From positions 1 through 64,000 of the forward strand of contig CAYUSP010000001.1 in the NCBI GenBank assembly GCA_964447405.1: a DNA stretch of 64,000 nucleotides. The letters are read 5' to 3'. This document shows positions 50,944 to 60,326 of this stretch, piece after piece. Both the position numbers and the translations under genes were made by a program. Positions within the stretch are counted from its first letter, which is position 1, and every line of letters starts with the position of its first letter. The notes under the pieces were generated by a model that did not search any database, had not been told where the DNA came from, and worked only from the letters and a program-made list of their open reading frames with translations. The DNA comes from JALNZF01 sp964447405 (GTDB taxonomy: Bacteria > Nitrospirota > UBA9217).

Positions 50944-51912
50944 ATGAGTGAACGGGAGCGATCAGTCGATGATCTGATGAGCGCTGAGCCGTATGGCGAA
51001 GGGATTGAGGGCAAGGAAAGCGGGGAAAAAGGACGCATTGCTGACGATTCTACCGAAAACGCGTCCGAGGCACCGGCACAGAAGGGCCTCGATGCAATCA
51101 AGTACTATCTCAAGGAAATCCGCAAGACTCCTCTTCTCACGTTCGAACAGGAACAGGAACTCGCCAAAAAAATAGCAAAAGGCGATCAGGACGCCCGCGC
51201 CAAAATGATCGAAGCGAATCTGCGTCTGGTCGTGGCGATCGGCAAGAAATACATAAACCGCGGACTGCAGTTTTCCGATATCATCGAGGAAGGCAATCTT
51301 GGCCTGATCAGGGCAGTTGAAAAGTTCCAGTACCAGAGAGGTTTCAAATTCAGTACCTATGCCTCCTGGTGGATCAAGCAATCCATAGAACGCGCCATCG
51401 TCAATCAGACGCGAACCATCCGCCTTCCCGTGCATATCGCGGAGATCGTCAATTCCTACATGCGTGCCACGCGCCAGTTGACCCAGAGCCTGGGACGCGA
51501 TCCTCAGATCGAAGAAATCGCCAAAAAAATGAAGGTCACCATCGAGAAGGTGCGCAGCATTTCGCAGGTTGTGCGGGAGACCTACTCACTTGACATGCTG
51601 ATAGGCGACCAGGAAGAGGACACGCTCAAGGATATCCTGCAGGACCACAATGCGCTGTCTCCGGCAAGTGCCTCTGAGGAGCTCAGGCGGCGGGAGCATA
51701 TCGATGACTGGCTGCTGCAGCTCTCCGTAAGCGAACGGAAGGTGATCGAACTCCGCTTTGGACTGGGCGATGGGGAGCCGAAGACGCTGGACAGTATCGG
51801 CAAGGAGTTCGGCATCACACGGGAGCGCGTCCGCCAGATCGAAACTCAGGCGCTCAACAAACTCCGGGTCATCACGAAGCGCAAGAAGATCGATTTTGAG
51901 GAGATGCTGTAG
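50944..51912 (+). CDS. Group 2 sigma-70 factor, RpoS-like
   Basis: A 322-residue sigma factor with regions 1.2 to 4.2 (DAIKYYLKEIRKTPLLT, then NLRLVVAIGKKY, YASWWIKQSIERAIVNQTRTIRLPVHI, and GITRERVRQIETQALNKLR in region 4.2). It lacks the large RpoD non-conserved region, so it is a general-stress type alternative factor and not the housekeeping sigma. I chose the ATG at 50944 behind GAGGT. It lies directly after tRNA-Pro(CGG), possibly co-transcribed. Confidence 0.9.
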   Translation: MSERERSVDDLMSAEPYGEGIEGKESGEKGRIADDSTENASEAPAQKGLDAIKYYLKEIRKTPLLTFEQEQELAKKIAKGDQDARAKMIEANLRLVVAIGKKYINRGLQFSDIIEEGNLGLIRAVEKFQYQRGFKFSTYASWWIKQSIERAIVNQTRTIRLPVHIAEIVNSYMRATRQLTQSLGRDPQIEEIAKKMKVTIEKVRSISQVVRETYSLDMLIGDQEEDTLKDILQDHNALSPASASEELRRREHIDDWLLQLSVSERKVIELRFGLGDGEPKTLDSIGKEFGITRERVRQIETQALNKLRVITKRKKIDFEEML

Positions 51913-51914
51913 GA

Positions 51915-52080
51915 CGTGCGGAGTGACGAGTGCGGAGTGCGGAATTTTGCATCGCATCAATTTCAATGGAATAGCTTCTAGTTTATATTAACTATCCTCG
52001 TAACTGAGCAGCAAGCAGAAAAATAATTCGCAACTTGTCACTGGATTTTTCTTCGTACTTCGCAATCCGCACTCCACACG
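51915..52080. repeat. Intergenic dyad (GTGCGGAGTGCGG word family), copy 1
   Basis: GTGCGGAGTGACGAGTGCGG and the following GAGTGCGGAATT on the left are answered by CGCAATCCGCACTCCACACG on the right. It lies between the sigma-factor stop and tRNA-Arg(CCT). The same word family recurs at 56227. Confidence 0.7.
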
Positions 52081-52089
52081 TATCCAATC

Positions 52090-52166
52090 GCCCCTGTAGC
52101 TCAGGTGGATAGAGCAGCGGTTTCCTAAACCGCGTGCCGGGTGTTCGAATCACCCCAGGGGCACCA
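52090..52166 (+). tRNA. tRNA-Arg(CCT)
   Basis: 77-nt cloverleaf with encoded CCA. Anticodon stem GCGGT/ACCGC, loop TTCCTAA giving CCT. Confidence 0.95.
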
Positions 52167-52180
52167 CTATCTTCAACAGA

Positions 52181-52208
52181 AAAAGCCGATCATTTGATCG
52201 GCCTTTTT
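52181..52208. terminator. Bidirectional terminator after tRNA-Arg(CCT)
   Basis: AAAA, stem GCCGATC/GATCGGC with ATTT loop, then TTTTT. It serves the tRNA rightward and the GGDEF operon leftward. Confidence 0.82.
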
Positions 52209-52231
52209 GTTATGACTGGTGAGTTTCGCTC

Positions 52232-53371
52232 TCAGGATCCGAGCGGGGTATAGCTCACCTGATTTCTGCCGTTCTTCTTGGAAAGATACATGGCATCATC
52301 GGCTTTTTTCACCAGTTCTTCAGGGCTGAGCTCCTCGCCTCCCTGCATGGCAGCGACGCCAAGGCTGATGGTCACCTGGAGCTCAATTTTTTTACCATTG
52401 AAAGTAAATCCGTTTTTCTCAATCGCTTTTCTGAGACGTTCAGCGACCTTCACCGCATTATGCAACTGCAGATCCGGCATAATGATGGCGAACTCTTCCC
52501 CGCCGTACCGGCAACAGATGTCGATGGTTCCGCATCTGATCTGGCTGGTGATGATCTCGGAAAGTTCCCTCAGAACCGCATCTCCGGCCTGATGACCCAG
52601 AGTGTCGTTGAATTTTTTGAAGTGGTCAATGTCAAGCATGACCAGCGAAAGCGTGTTTTGCGTCCTTCCCAGTCTGTTGATCTCGTTCTGAAGCTTCTCC
52701 TGAAATATGCGGTGATTATACAAACCGGTGAGTCCATCGCGCTGCGACAGCTGCTGGATCTTACTGAAGAGGCGCGACTTCTCGATGCCGGCGGCGATCT
52801 GATGGGAGAGTATTGCCATAAAATCCATGTCGTCGACGCTGAGGCCGTATTTGGTGTAATTATCCATGCCGATAATGCCGATGGTGGCATTATGCACCTT
52901 CAAGGCGATGCCGATGTACGAGCCGTCCCGCTTGTCCTCTTCAGGGACATGGATGAAATCGTTGAAGGTTTCATAGAAAAGGGAAAGATCGTGAATATGG
53001 ACATGCTCGCCGCTCTCAACGACCCTGCCGGGAGTGCCGGTTCCGAGCGGGATGGAAATATTTTGTGTGACCTCAAGACCGCTCTGAAAAACCAGGTCAA
53101 GCATGTTGCCCTGCTCTTCGAGAAGATATACGGAAATGCGATCAAACTGGAGGGATTTCTTTATGGTGCCGATGACCTGGCGCAGTAGTTCCTGCAGGTC
53201 TAGCTGCGATCCGATGGTCCGCGAGATGTGATAATGGACGTACAGTTCATTCAGCTTTTTTTCCAGAAGGTCGCTGATCGTCTGTACATGGTCCTGGGAT
53301 TCCTTCAACTCCTGTTCGAGCTGAGCAATCCGAATTTTCATCTCTTCATCGGTCATAAACAGTTGTCTCAT
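52232..53371 (-). CDS. GAF-GGDEF diguanylate cyclase
   Basis: A 379-residue cytosolic protein. A short N-terminal coiled coil (~8-45) leads to a GAF sensor domain (~50-200) and a GGDEF domain with the catalytic signature CCRYGGEEFAIIMPD, so it should make cyclic di-GMP from GTP. An RXXD inhibitory site is not obvious. It is last in a leftward unit with the OmpA-like and aminotransferase genes. Confidence 0.92.
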   Translation of the reverse strand: MRQLFMTDEEMKIRIAQLEQELKESQDHVQTISDLLEKKLNELYVHYHISRTIGSQLDLQELLRQVIGTIKKSLQFDRISVYLLEEQGNMLDLVFQSGLEVTQNISIPLGTGTPGRVVESGEHVHIHDLSLFYETFNDFIHVPEEDKRDGSYIGIALKVHNATIGIIGMDNYTKYGLSVDDMDFMAILSHQIAAGIEKSRLFSKIQQLSQRDGLTGLYNHRIFQEKLQNEINRLGRTQNTLSLVMLDIDHFKKFNDTLGHQAGDAVLRELSEIITSQIRCGTIDICCRYGGEEFAIIMPDLQLHNAVKVAERLRKAIEKNGFTFNGKKIELQVTISLGVAAMQGGEELSPEELVKKADDAMYLSKKNGRNQVSYTPLGS

Positions 53372-53403
53372 ACCTGCTATCGCTCAGCAATGCTGGTTGC
53401 CCA

Positions 53404-54195
53404 TCAAGGTGCCGCTTTTGGCTGGGCAGGCTGGATCGGGACTGTTATTGGCTGAGCCTGCGCCGCAGGAGCCGTCGAGGCGGTGCCTGATATTGGTGCC
53501 GATGGCGCAGGCGCGGGTTCCTGCTTGGACGAGACGGTCGGCAGAACAGCCGGGTTCTCAATGACAATGACTATCTTGCGGTCCTTGAGCTTGAAGCCCA
53601 GTGCAGGCCGGTCAGCCGGGTAAGCGGCTGCGATGAGAAAATCCTGCTTTACTCCGCTCTTTTCAAGATGCTTGATCAGCGCCGCGGAACGGTCAGCAGC
53701 CAGTGTTCTCGCATCCTTGGCAGGCGTTTTTTTTCTGCCCTTGCCCTGGGCCGGAACGGCCTGCGTGGTATTGCCGATCATGATCTCACGGCCCTTCAGG
53801 CGGTCATCCTTGAGCAGTGCGGCGATCTTGTCGAGCACTTTGATGCTTTCCCGGGAAAACGTATAGGATCCCGGCATGTAGACCGCCTGCTCAGCGATGT
53901 TGACCACCACTTTGCCGGCGGCGGGGATAACTTCGGCTGAACCCGCTTTGATCTCCTCGTTCAGTCCTGTGCTTACTGCATCGATGACCGGGCCGATCCA
54001 GGCGGTTTCACTTTTTTCCCTGTCCTTGTATTTCTTCAGATCCGCACTTGCCTTGTCGAGCGCGGGCAGGCCGGCCTTCATTCGTTCGTAGTCCGCGACC
54101 ATGGGCCGATGTATCTTTACATAGTAAAACACTCCGATGCCTGCGCCGGCGATCAGCACTGCAATAAGAACATAGGTGAGTATTTTCATTATCAT
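53404..54195 (-). CDS. Membrane-anchored OmpA-like periplasmic protein
   Basis: A 263-residue protein with one N-terminal membrane segment (about 4-27), a helical stretch, and a divergent OmpA/MotB-like domain (~110-220; PGSYTFSRESIKVLDKIAALLKD, DRSAALIKHLEKSGVKQ, LKDRKIVIVIEN). The peptidoglycan-binding Arg of the usual NRRI motif is kept as DRKI. The last ~40 residues are Pro/Ala/Ser-rich. It may anchor to the cell wall. It lies 32 bp upstream of the GGDEF gene and 53 bp downstream of the aminotransferase gene. Confidence 0.7.
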   Translation of the reverse strand: MIMKILTYVLIAVLIAGAGIGVFYYVKIHRPMVADYERMKAGLPALDKASADLKKYKDREKSETAWIGPVIDAVSTGLNEEIKAGSAEVIPAAGKVVVNIAEQAVYMPGSYTFSRESIKVLDKIAALLKDDRLKGREIMIGNTTQAVPAQGKGRKKTPAKDARTLAADRSAALIKHLEKSGVKQDFLIAAAYPADRPALGFKLKDRKIVIVIENPAVLPTVSSKQEPAPAPSAPISGTASTAPAAQAQPITVPIQPAQPKAAP

Positions 54196-54248
54196 GATGA
54201 CATCTCCCTTGTCTCAGGATGGTTCATTGCCTGACGGAAAAACGGGCA

Positions 54249-55442
54249 TTAGTGCAACAATGCTACAGCTTTCTCGATCCGATCGAGACCTTTGATTATC
54301 GTATCCATTGATGTTGCATAGGAGAGCCTGATGTGCTGATCGGCGCCGAATGCATCGCCGGAAACGAGAGACACGTTCGCGTCCTCAAGCAGGTACGTTG
54401 CTAGGTCCTGGGAATTCTTCATCGTTTTCCCGTTTGCGGTTTTTCCGTAAAGTCTGGACACGTTCGGGAAGGCATAGAACGCACCCACCGGCAACGTACA
54501 GGAGATGCCGGGCATCCTGCTCAGGCGGTCGACCATATATGTTCTTCTCTTATCGAACTCCACGTTCATGGTTCTGATGAAATCCTGGGGCCCACGGAGC
54601 GCTTCGAAAGCCGCTTTCTGCGAGATCGAGGAGGGATTCGACGTGCTCTGACTCTGGATATTAGCCATGGCGGTGATGACATCCTTTGGCCCGGCAGCAT
54701 ACCCGATGCGCCATCCGGTCATGGCATGTGATTTGGAGACGCCGTTCACCACGATCGTAAGGTCCTTGATCTCCCTGCCGAGAGAGGCAATACTGATATG
54801 GCGGAATCCGTCATACATGAGTTTCTCGTAGATTTCATCCGAGATGATATAAATGTTATGCTTGATAGCAACGGCCGCGATCTCTTCAAGGGTTTTCCGA
54901 TCATAGGCCTGGCCTGTGGGATTCGAGGGGCTGTTCAGCACGAGCGCTTTGGTCTTGCGGGTCACCGCCTGCTCGAGTTTTTTGGCTGATACCTTGAATC
55001 CTTCCGCCTCGGTGGTCTCGACTATCACCGGGAGAGCGTCGTTCAGAAGTACCTGGTCAGGGTAGGATACCCAGTAGGGGGCGGGTATGATAACCTCGTC
55101 ACCGGGATCGAAAAGCGCTTCCGCTATATTATAGAGGCTGTGCTTTGCCCCGCAGGAGATGAGAACCTGGGCTTTTTCGTAGCTCAACCCGTTGTCCTGT
55201 TTGAATTTATCAAGGACGGCTTCCTTCAACTCATCGGTGCCGCCGGCTGGAGTATATTTGGTGAAGCCGGATTGGATAGCCTTGATCCCCGCCTGTTTCA
55301 CATTCTCCGGAGTATCGAAATCCGGTTCTCCTACGCCGAAATCCACAACATCGATCCCCTGGGCTTTCATTGCCTTGGCTTTCGCTGCCGCGGCGAGGGT
55401 GGGTGACGGTTTTATGGCCTGCGCTCTTTTTGCAATGCCCAT
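54249..55442 (-). CDS. Class I aspartate/aromatic aminotransferase
   Basis: A 397-residue fold-type I PLP enzyme with NPTGQAY, SDEIYEKLMYDG and the Schiff-base Lys237 in VSKSHAMTGWRIGY, of the aspartate aminotransferase I-gamma group. It interconverts aspartate (or prephenate/aromatic keto acids in some relatives) and 2-oxo acids. I took the ATG at 55442 as start; a frame start at 55499 adds 19 basic residues that the family lacks. It leads a leftward unit with the OmpA-like and GGDEF genes. Confidence 0.92.
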   Translation of the reverse strand: MGIAKRAQAIKPSPTLAAAAKAKAMKAQGIDVVDFGVGEPDFDTPENVKQAGIKAIQSGFTKYTPAGGTDELKEAVLDKFKQDNGLSYEKAQVLISCGAKHSLYNIAEALFDPGDEVIIPAPYWVSYPDQVLLNDALPVIVETTEAEGFKVSAKKLEQAVTRKTKALVLNSPSNPTGQAYDRKTLEEIAAVAIKHNIYIISDEIYEKLMYDGFRHISIASLGREIKDLTIVVNGVSKSHAMTGWRIGYAAGPKDVITAMANIQSQSTSNPSSISQKAAFEALRGPQDFIRTMNVEFDKRRTYMVDRLSRMPGISCTLPVGAFYAFPNVSRLYGKTANGKTMKNSQDLATYLLEDANVSLVSGDAFGADQHIRLSYATSMDTIIKGLDRIEKAVALLH

Positions 55443-55661
55443 TCGTATGATTGACTCCTTTTTGCGTAATCTTTTGAAGTAATGAAAAATTTTTATCATA
55501 TAAGTATGGCAAAGTCAATGTGTTTCTTGGCATATTCCTCTGGATGAGGCTCTTTCTGCCGTGTTTCTCGGGTGGTTTATCAATATCCTGCCAACGTTAT
55601 GGTCAATGAGTTTAACTCACGAAAAGGAGCAGTAAAAACCCAAGCATGCCCCGGGAAGTGC

Positions 55662-55690
55662 TTGACAATGCGGAGGAGTGTGAGTATTAT
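55662..55690 (+). promoter_or_regulatory. Promoter of tRNA-Pro(TGG)
   Basis: TTGACA (55662-55667), 17-bp spacer, TATTAT (55685-55690), 38 bp before the tRNA. Confidence 0.65.
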
Positions 55691-55728
55691 ATGCCCTACC
55701 AGTCAGGGGTATTCATATGGTTTTACCT

Positions 55729-55805
55729 CGGGGCGTGGCGCAGCCCGGTAGCGCGTCTGCTTTGGGAGCAGAAAGCCGGAGGTTCAAATCCTCTCGCCCC
55801 GACCA
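55729..55805 (+). tRNA. tRNA-Pro(TGG)
   Basis: 77-nt cloverleaf with encoded CCA. Anticodon loop TTTGGGA giving TGG. Acceptor and T-arm are identical to tRNA-Pro(CGG). Confidence 0.95.
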
Positions 55806-55882
55806 TTTTCAATTGCGAAACGCCGATTTCGGTTTAACAAGAGATGCGAGTTTTTTAGTTCACAATCCAAGAGACAGATATT

Positions 55883-55959
55883 GCGCCTGTAGCTCAGCTG
55901 GATAGAGCAACAGCCTTCTAAGCTGTGGGCCATGGGTTCGAATCCCGTCAGGCGCACCA
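55883..55959 (+). tRNA. tRNA-Arg(TCT)
   Basis: 77-nt cloverleaf with encoded CCA. Anticodon stem ACAGC/GCTGT, loop CTTCTAA giving TCT. Confidence 0.95.
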
Positions 55960-56072
55960 TTTCAAATGCGGGATGTGGATTGCGAAATAGAAAGCAGATT
56001 TCTGTTACGCAGAATCCCGAATGCAAGCTGCAGGTTGTTTCCGCAAAATAGTGTGTTTACCGCGAATGATTA

Positions 56073-56099
56073 TTGACAAAATACCCTTGACCCTATAAT
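56073..56099 (+). promoter_or_regulatory. Promoter of tRNA-His
   Basis: TTGACA (56073-56078), then TATAATATA from 56094, the same 15-bp arrangement as at tRNA-Pro(CGG). Confidence 0.6.
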
Positions 56100-56142
56100 A
56101 TAACAGGCACTTCAGAGATTCGTAATACGGAAATAATTACAC

Positions 56143-56219
56143 GGTGGGCGTAGCTCAGTTGGTAGAGCTCCAGGTTGTGGCCCTGGTGGCCGCGGGTTCA
56201 AGCCCCGTCGCTCACCCCA
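56143..56219 (+). tRNA. tRNA-His(GTG)
   Basis: 77 nt including the extra G at -1 (56143) paired with C73, as required for tRNA-His. Anticodon loop TTGTGGC giving GTG; CCA encoded. Confidence 0.93.
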
Positions 56220-56226
56220 AGTTTCA

Positions 56227-56306
56227 AGTGCGGAGTGTGGTATGGGGAGTGCGGTATGAGATGACCATTGTTTCATCTTGCCGCTCTTCACATTCTGCAC
56301 TCCGCA
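56227..56306. repeat. Intergenic dyad (GTGCGGAGTGCGG word family), copy 2
   Basis: GTGCGGAGTGTGG and GGGAGTGCGG on the left; CATTCTGCACTCCGCATT on the right. Same word family as 51915-52080. Confidence 0.65.
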
Positions 56307-56313
56307 TTTTATT

Positions 56314-56365
<52 letters not shown>

Positions 56366-56390
<25 letters not shown>

Positions 56391-56566
56391 ACAATTACCG
56401 CAGGGTAAGGAACGCCCGGTATGAATGGAGTCATGTTACCTGCGGCCTCAGGGGTGCAGGGGAGAGGCTCCCCTGCGGTTCGGGGGAGATTCCAGAGGGG
56501 GCAGGCCCCCTTTGGGGAGCCCTTCACGGGCGACGCCGAATGGTTCGACTCCTGCCGGGCGCACCA
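56366..56566 (+). repeat. 25-bp direct repeat of the tRNA-Arg(TCG) 3' end, att-site-like
   Basis: Positions 56366-56390 (T-arm to CCA) and 56542-56566 are identical over 25 bp. The 151 bp between are GC-rich with two hairpins (GCAGGGGA/TCCCCTGC and GGGGGC/GCCCCC) and hold no gene. Tyrosine integrases recreate tRNA 3' ends in this way, so this looks like attL/attR of a lost or minimal element. Confidence 0.6.
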
Positions 56567-56589
56567 TCTGAATTTCACTTTGTAAAATT

Positions 56590-56664
56590 CAGAGTTGGGA
56601 GTTCGGAGTTCTGAGTCTAGGTATTTACCCCGAACTGCGAACTACGAACTTCGAACTACGAACT
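56590..56664. repeat. Intergenic dyad (GAACTACGAAC word family)
   Basis: GAGTTGGGAGTTCGGAGTTC on the left; CGAACTGCGAACTACGAAC and a further CTACGAAC on the right, the same word inverted. Confidence 0.65.
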
Positions 56665-56671
56665 AATTCAA

Positions 56672-56748
56672 GCGCCCGTAGCTCAGCTGGATAGAGCGTT
56701 GGCCTCCGAAGCCAAAGGTCGCGCGTTCGAATCGCGCCGGGCGCACCA
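56672..56748 (+). tRNA. tRNA-Arg(CCG)
   Basis: 77-nt cloverleaf with encoded CCA. Anticodon stem TTGGC/GCCAA, loop CTCCGAA giving CCG. Confidence 0.95.
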
Positions 56749-56812
56749 TTTCGAGAGCTGGTTGTGGACTTGGAAAAAGGTTTCAACGCTTACAAAACTT
56801 TGCATTTTCATG

Positions 56813-56841
56813 TTGCATCCAGTTGCAAAGCTAAGTATAAT
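56813..56841 (+). promoter_or_regulatory. Promoter of tRNA-Lys
   Basis: TTGCAT (56813-56818), 17-bp spacer, TATAAT (56836-56841), 35 bp before the tRNA. Confidence 0.6.
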
Positions 56842-56876
56842 ACAGCCGTTTTGCATCTGGTACTCTCATTCTTTAT

Positions 56877-56952
<76 letters not shown>

Positions 56953-56963
56953 TAATTAAACTC

Positions 56964-57022
56964 AGGGAGCAGTGAGCAGCAGGCAGCGGAGAACGAATGC
57001 TGCTGCAGGTTCACTGCTCTCT
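56964..57022. repeat. Intergenic dyad (GAGCAGTGAGCAG word family)
   Basis: GGGAGCAGTGAGCAGCAGGC on the left; CTGCAGGTTCACTGCTCTC on the right, between tRNA-Lys and tRNA-Leu. Confidence 0.6.
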
Positions 57023-57033
57023 TTGTTCATACC

Positions 57034-57116
57034 GCGAGAGTGGCGGAACTGGCAGACGCGCCAGACTTAGGATCTGGTGGGCGACCATGGGGGTTCAAGT
57101 CCCCCCTCTCGCACCA
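57034..57116 (+). tRNA. tRNA-Leu(TAG)
   Basis: 83-nt class II tRNA with a variable arm and encoded CCA. Acceptor GCGAGAG/CTCTCGC, anticodon loop CTTAGGA giving TAG. Confidence 0.94.
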
Positions 57117-57155
57117 ATACAATCTATATATTCTCTAGAGAAGGGGTATGCGTTC

Positions 57156-58448
57156 ATGAAAGTGACTGTTGAAGACATCAGTTCGGTGAAGAAGAAGCTC
57201 CATATCCAGGTATTGCCGGAAGTGATCGAGCGGGAGACGGCAAAGGCTGTTGCTGAAACGGCCAAAAAAGCAAAAATTCCCGGTTTCAGACCCGGTAAAG
57301 CACCAAAGGCAGTGGTGGAGAAGCACTATCAGATGGAGATTCAGTCAGAGGTCATGAACCGCCTCATCTCGGATTCTTATCTCCAGGCACTTCAGGAACA
57401 TGGCCTGAGCGCGGTGGATATGCCGAGCATAACGAACATCTCCCCGCTCGAGAAGAATGCACCTCTTAATTTTACCGCTTTGGTGGAAGTGCGCCCGAAG
57501 ATCGACCTCGGGACGTATGATGGCATCGAGGTTGCGGATAGAGACCTGACGGTGACTGATGAGGCTTTGAACCAGACCATGGACCGGCTGCGTGAAATGT
57601 ACGCGCAGCTCGAAGTTGTGGAGGGCCAGGCTCTCGCAAAGGACCATACGGCGATAATCGACTTCGAGGGATTCCGCGACGGCAAACCCATTGAAGGCGC
57701 CAAGGCTGCGGACCACATGCTTGCCATCGGTTCGGGAAGTCTGATCCCGGGTTTCGAGGACCAACTGATCGGCATGCAGAAGGGCGAGACCAGGGAGATA
57801 GACGTCACCTTCCCCCAGGACTATTCGAATACGGAATTGGCCGGCAACAGCGCTCGGTTCACGGTAGCGCTTAAAGAGATCAAGAAAAAAGTGCTTCCGG
57901 AGTTGAACGATGAGTTCGCCAAGGACATCGGGAGCAATAAGACCGTTGACGAATTGAAGGCAAGGATCAAGGAGGACCTCGCGGGCAGAAATCGCGATGA
58001 GAATGCCGCGGCGCAGCGGGAAGAGCTGATGACCAAACTGGTGGACGCGCATACCTTCGAAGTGCCGCAGGGCATGGTGGAGTTCGAGCTGCGGACCATG
58101 GCAAGGCAGCATGCCACGCGCCTGGCCCGGCAGGGGATGGACGTAAAATCATTCGACGTGAAGTCGTTCATGGAAAAGAACCGGGACCTTGCAGTCAAGC
58201 GCGTCAAGGGGATCCTGCTGCTCGAGTTGATTGCGGACAAGGAAAAGATAGAAGTGGGGGATCAGGAAGTATCCGCAGCGATCGCCTCCATGGCGCGGGG
58301 GACAAACCAGACGATTGATGCGGTCAGAAAATATTATGAATCGCAGGAGGGAGGTCTTGACAACCTTCGTGCCTCGCTGGTACAGGAAAAGGCGCTGGGT
58401 CTCTTGCTTTCGCGTTCAAAAAAGAGCTATAATAAAAAAGAAGCATGA
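57156..58448 (+). CDS. tig: Trigger factor
   Basis: A 430-residue ribosome-bound chaperone and prolyl isomerase. The N-terminal ribosome-binding domain holds the signature GFRPGKAP. The FKBP-like domain (~155-240; DHTAIIDFEGFRDGKPIEGAK) and the helical C-terminal chaperone arms follow. It binds nascent chains at the exit tunnel. I chose ATG at 57156 behind AAGGGG; a longer frame from 56997 would run through tRNA-Leu. tig-clpP-clpX is a classical gene order. Confidence 0.95.
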   Translation: MKVTVEDISSVKKKLHIQVLPEVIERETAKAVAETAKKAKIPGFRPGKAPKAVVEKHYQMEIQSEVMNRLISDSYLQALQEHGLSAVDMPSITNISPLEKNAPLNFTALVEVRPKIDLGTYDGIEVADRDLTVTDEALNQTMDRLREMYAQLEVVEGQALAKDHTAIIDFEGFRDGKPIEGAKAADHMLAIGSGSLIPGFEDQLIGMQKGETREIDVTFPQDYSNTELAGNSARFTVALKEIKKKVLPELNDEFAKDIGSNKTVDELKARIKEDLAGRNRDENAAAQREELMTKLVDAHTFEVPQGMVEFELRTMARQHATRLARQGMDVKSFDVKSFMEKNRDLAVKRVKGILLLELIADKEKIEVGDQEVSAAIASMARGTNQTIDAVRKYYESQEGGLDNLRASLVQEKALGLLLSRSKKSYNKKEA

Positions 58449-58471
58449 ACTGGCAAGACTAAGGAGCGTAT

Positions 58472-59077
58472 ATGTCATTGATCCCGATGGTAATAGAACA
58501 AACGAGCCGCGGCGAGCGCGCGTATGATATTTATTCCCGGCTGCTCAAGGACCGGATCATTTTTCTTGGAACACCCATAGACGATGTCGTGGCGAATACC
58601 GTGATCGCCCAGCTCCTGTTTCTTGAGGCTGACGATCCTGACAAGGATATCTATCTGTACATCAATTCCCCTGGCGGCATCGTCACTGCCGGTCTGGCCA
58701 TTTATGATACCATGAACTATATCAAATCTCCGGTGTCCACCATGTGTATTGGTCAGGCGGCGAGCATGGGGGCGCTGCTGCTTGCGTCGGGAGAAAAGGG
58801 AAAGAGGTTCTCGCTGCCCCACGCCCGGATCATGATACACCAGCCCATGGGAGGATTCCAGGGGCAGGCCACGGATGTTGAGATCCACGCACGGGAAATC
58901 CTGAAGATGAAGGATACCCTGAACAAGATCATGGCGAACCATACCGGCCAGTCGATGGATAAGATCCATAGCGATACAGACCGCGATTTCTTCATGTCGG
59001 GCGAAGACGCAAGAGTATACGGCATCGTCGATGAGGTTATCGCAAAGAAGGTGGTGCGTCCAGCGAAGGAGAAGTAG
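58472..59077 (+). CDS. clpP: ATP-dependent Clp protease proteolytic subunit
   Basis: A 201-residue serine peptidase with Ser98 (GQAASMGALLL), His122 (MIHQP) and a later Asp as triad. Two heptamer rings form the degradation chamber capped by ClpX from the next gene. AAGGAGC precedes the ATG. Confidence 0.97.
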   Translation: MSLIPMVIEQTSRGERAYDIYSRLLKDRIIFLGTPIDDVVANTVIAQLLFLEADDPDKDIYLYINSPGGIVTAGLAIYDTMNYIKSPVSTMCIGQAASMGALLLASGEKGKRFSLPHARIMIHQPMGGFQGQATDVEIHAREILKMKDTLNKIMANHTGQSMDKIHSDTDRDFFMSGEDARVYGIVDEVIAKKVVRPAKEK

Positions 59078-59079
59078 AC

Positions 59080-60324
59080 ATGACGGACAAAAAAAACCAT
59101 ACAACCATCCCGCTCAAATGCTCATTTTGCGGCAAGGGCCAGGAAGAAGTAAAAAAACTGATCGCGGGACCCTCGGTATTCATCTGTAATGAATGCGTGG
59201 ACCTGTGCAACGAAATAATCGCCGAAGAATGGGAAGTGGCGAAAGAGGCGAAGAGCCCCCGTCTGCCAAAACCCGCGGAGATCAAGCGCACGCTCGATGA
59301 GTATGTGATCGGCCAGGAAAGGGCCAAGAAGATCCTCTCGGTGGCGGTTCATAATCATTATAAGCGTATCGGCGTTCAGCACGAGATCGGCGATGAGGTT
59401 GAGCTCCAGAAGAGCAACATTCTCCTGATCGGGCCGACGGGCGTGGGAAAGACCCTGCTCGCCCAGACGCTCGCGCGCATTCTGGATGTCCCGTTCACGA
59501 TCGCGGATGCTACCACACTGACAGAAGCTGGCTACGTGGGCGAGGATGTGGAGAATATCATTCTCAAGCTGCTGCAGAATGCCAATTACGATGTCGAAAG
59601 GGCTCAGCGCGGCATCGTATATATAGATGAGATCGACAAGATCAGCCGGAAATCGGAGAGCCCGTCCATCACCAGGGACGTGTCGGGAGAAGGGGTGCAG
59701 CAGGCTCTGCTCAAACTCATAGAGGGGACCGTGGCGAGCGTCCCTCCCCAGGGCGGCCGGAAGCATCCCCACCAGGAATTCATCCAGGTGGACACGAAGA
59801 ACATCCTGTTCATCTGCGGCGGCGCCTTCGTTGGCCTCGAAACGATCATTGAACAGCGCATTGGTCAGAAGGCCATGGGATTCGGCGCGGATATTCAAAG
59901 CAAAAAAGAGCGAAAGCTGAGCGAAACGCTTGCCAATCTTCAACCCGGCGATCTGCTGAAGTACGGTCTTATCCCCGAGTTCATCGGACGCATGCCTGTT
60001 GTAGCCACGCTTGAGGAGCTCGATGAGCACGCATTGATAGATATTCTCACTCGTCCCAAGAATGCCCTCATCAAGCAGTACCAGAAACTGCTGTCTCTTG
60101 AAGGCTGCAAGCTCCGCTTTAACGAGGACGCCCTGGTGGCTATATCCAAGAAGGCCATCAGCAGGAAGACAGGCGCCCGCGGCCTCCGCGCCATACTCGA
60201 AGATGTCATGCTGAACGTCATGTATGACGTCCCGTCCCAGCCGGGCATCCGTGAGTGCATTGTCAGCGCCGAGGTGATCACTGAAGGCGCGGAACCGCTG
60301 CTTATCTACGAAAAGATAGCTTAA
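59080..60324 (+). CDS. clpX: ATP-dependent Clp protease ATP-binding subunit ClpX
   Basis: A 414-residue AAA+ unfoldase. The N-terminal zinc-binding domain (CSFCGKGQ with Cys14, Cys17, and CNECVDLC) recognises adaptors. Walker A is GPTGVGKT, Walker B IVYIDEIDK, and the IGF-type ClpP loop and arginine finger region follow. It feeds tagged proteins to ClpP. It starts 2 bp after clpP. Confidence 0.97.
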   Translation: MTDKKNHTTIPLKCSFCGKGQEEVKKLIAGPSVFICNECVDLCNEIIAEEWEVAKEAKSPRLPKPAEIKRTLDEYVIGQERAKKILSVAVHNHYKRIGVQHEIGDEVELQKSNILLIGPTGVGKTLLAQTLARILDVPFTIADATTLTEAGYVGEDVENIILKLLQNANYDVERAQRGIVYIDEIDKISRKSESPSITRDVSGEGVQQALLKLIEGTVASVPPQGGRKHPHQEFIQVDTKNILFICGGAFVGLETIIEQRIGQKAMGFGADIQSKKERKLSETLANLQPGDLLKYGLIPEFIGRMPVVATLEELDEHALIDILTRPKNALIKQYQKLLSLEGCKLRFNEDALVAISKKAISRKTGARGLRAILEDVMLNVMYDVPSQPGIRECIVSAEVITEGAEPLLIYEKIA

Positions 60325-60326
60325 CT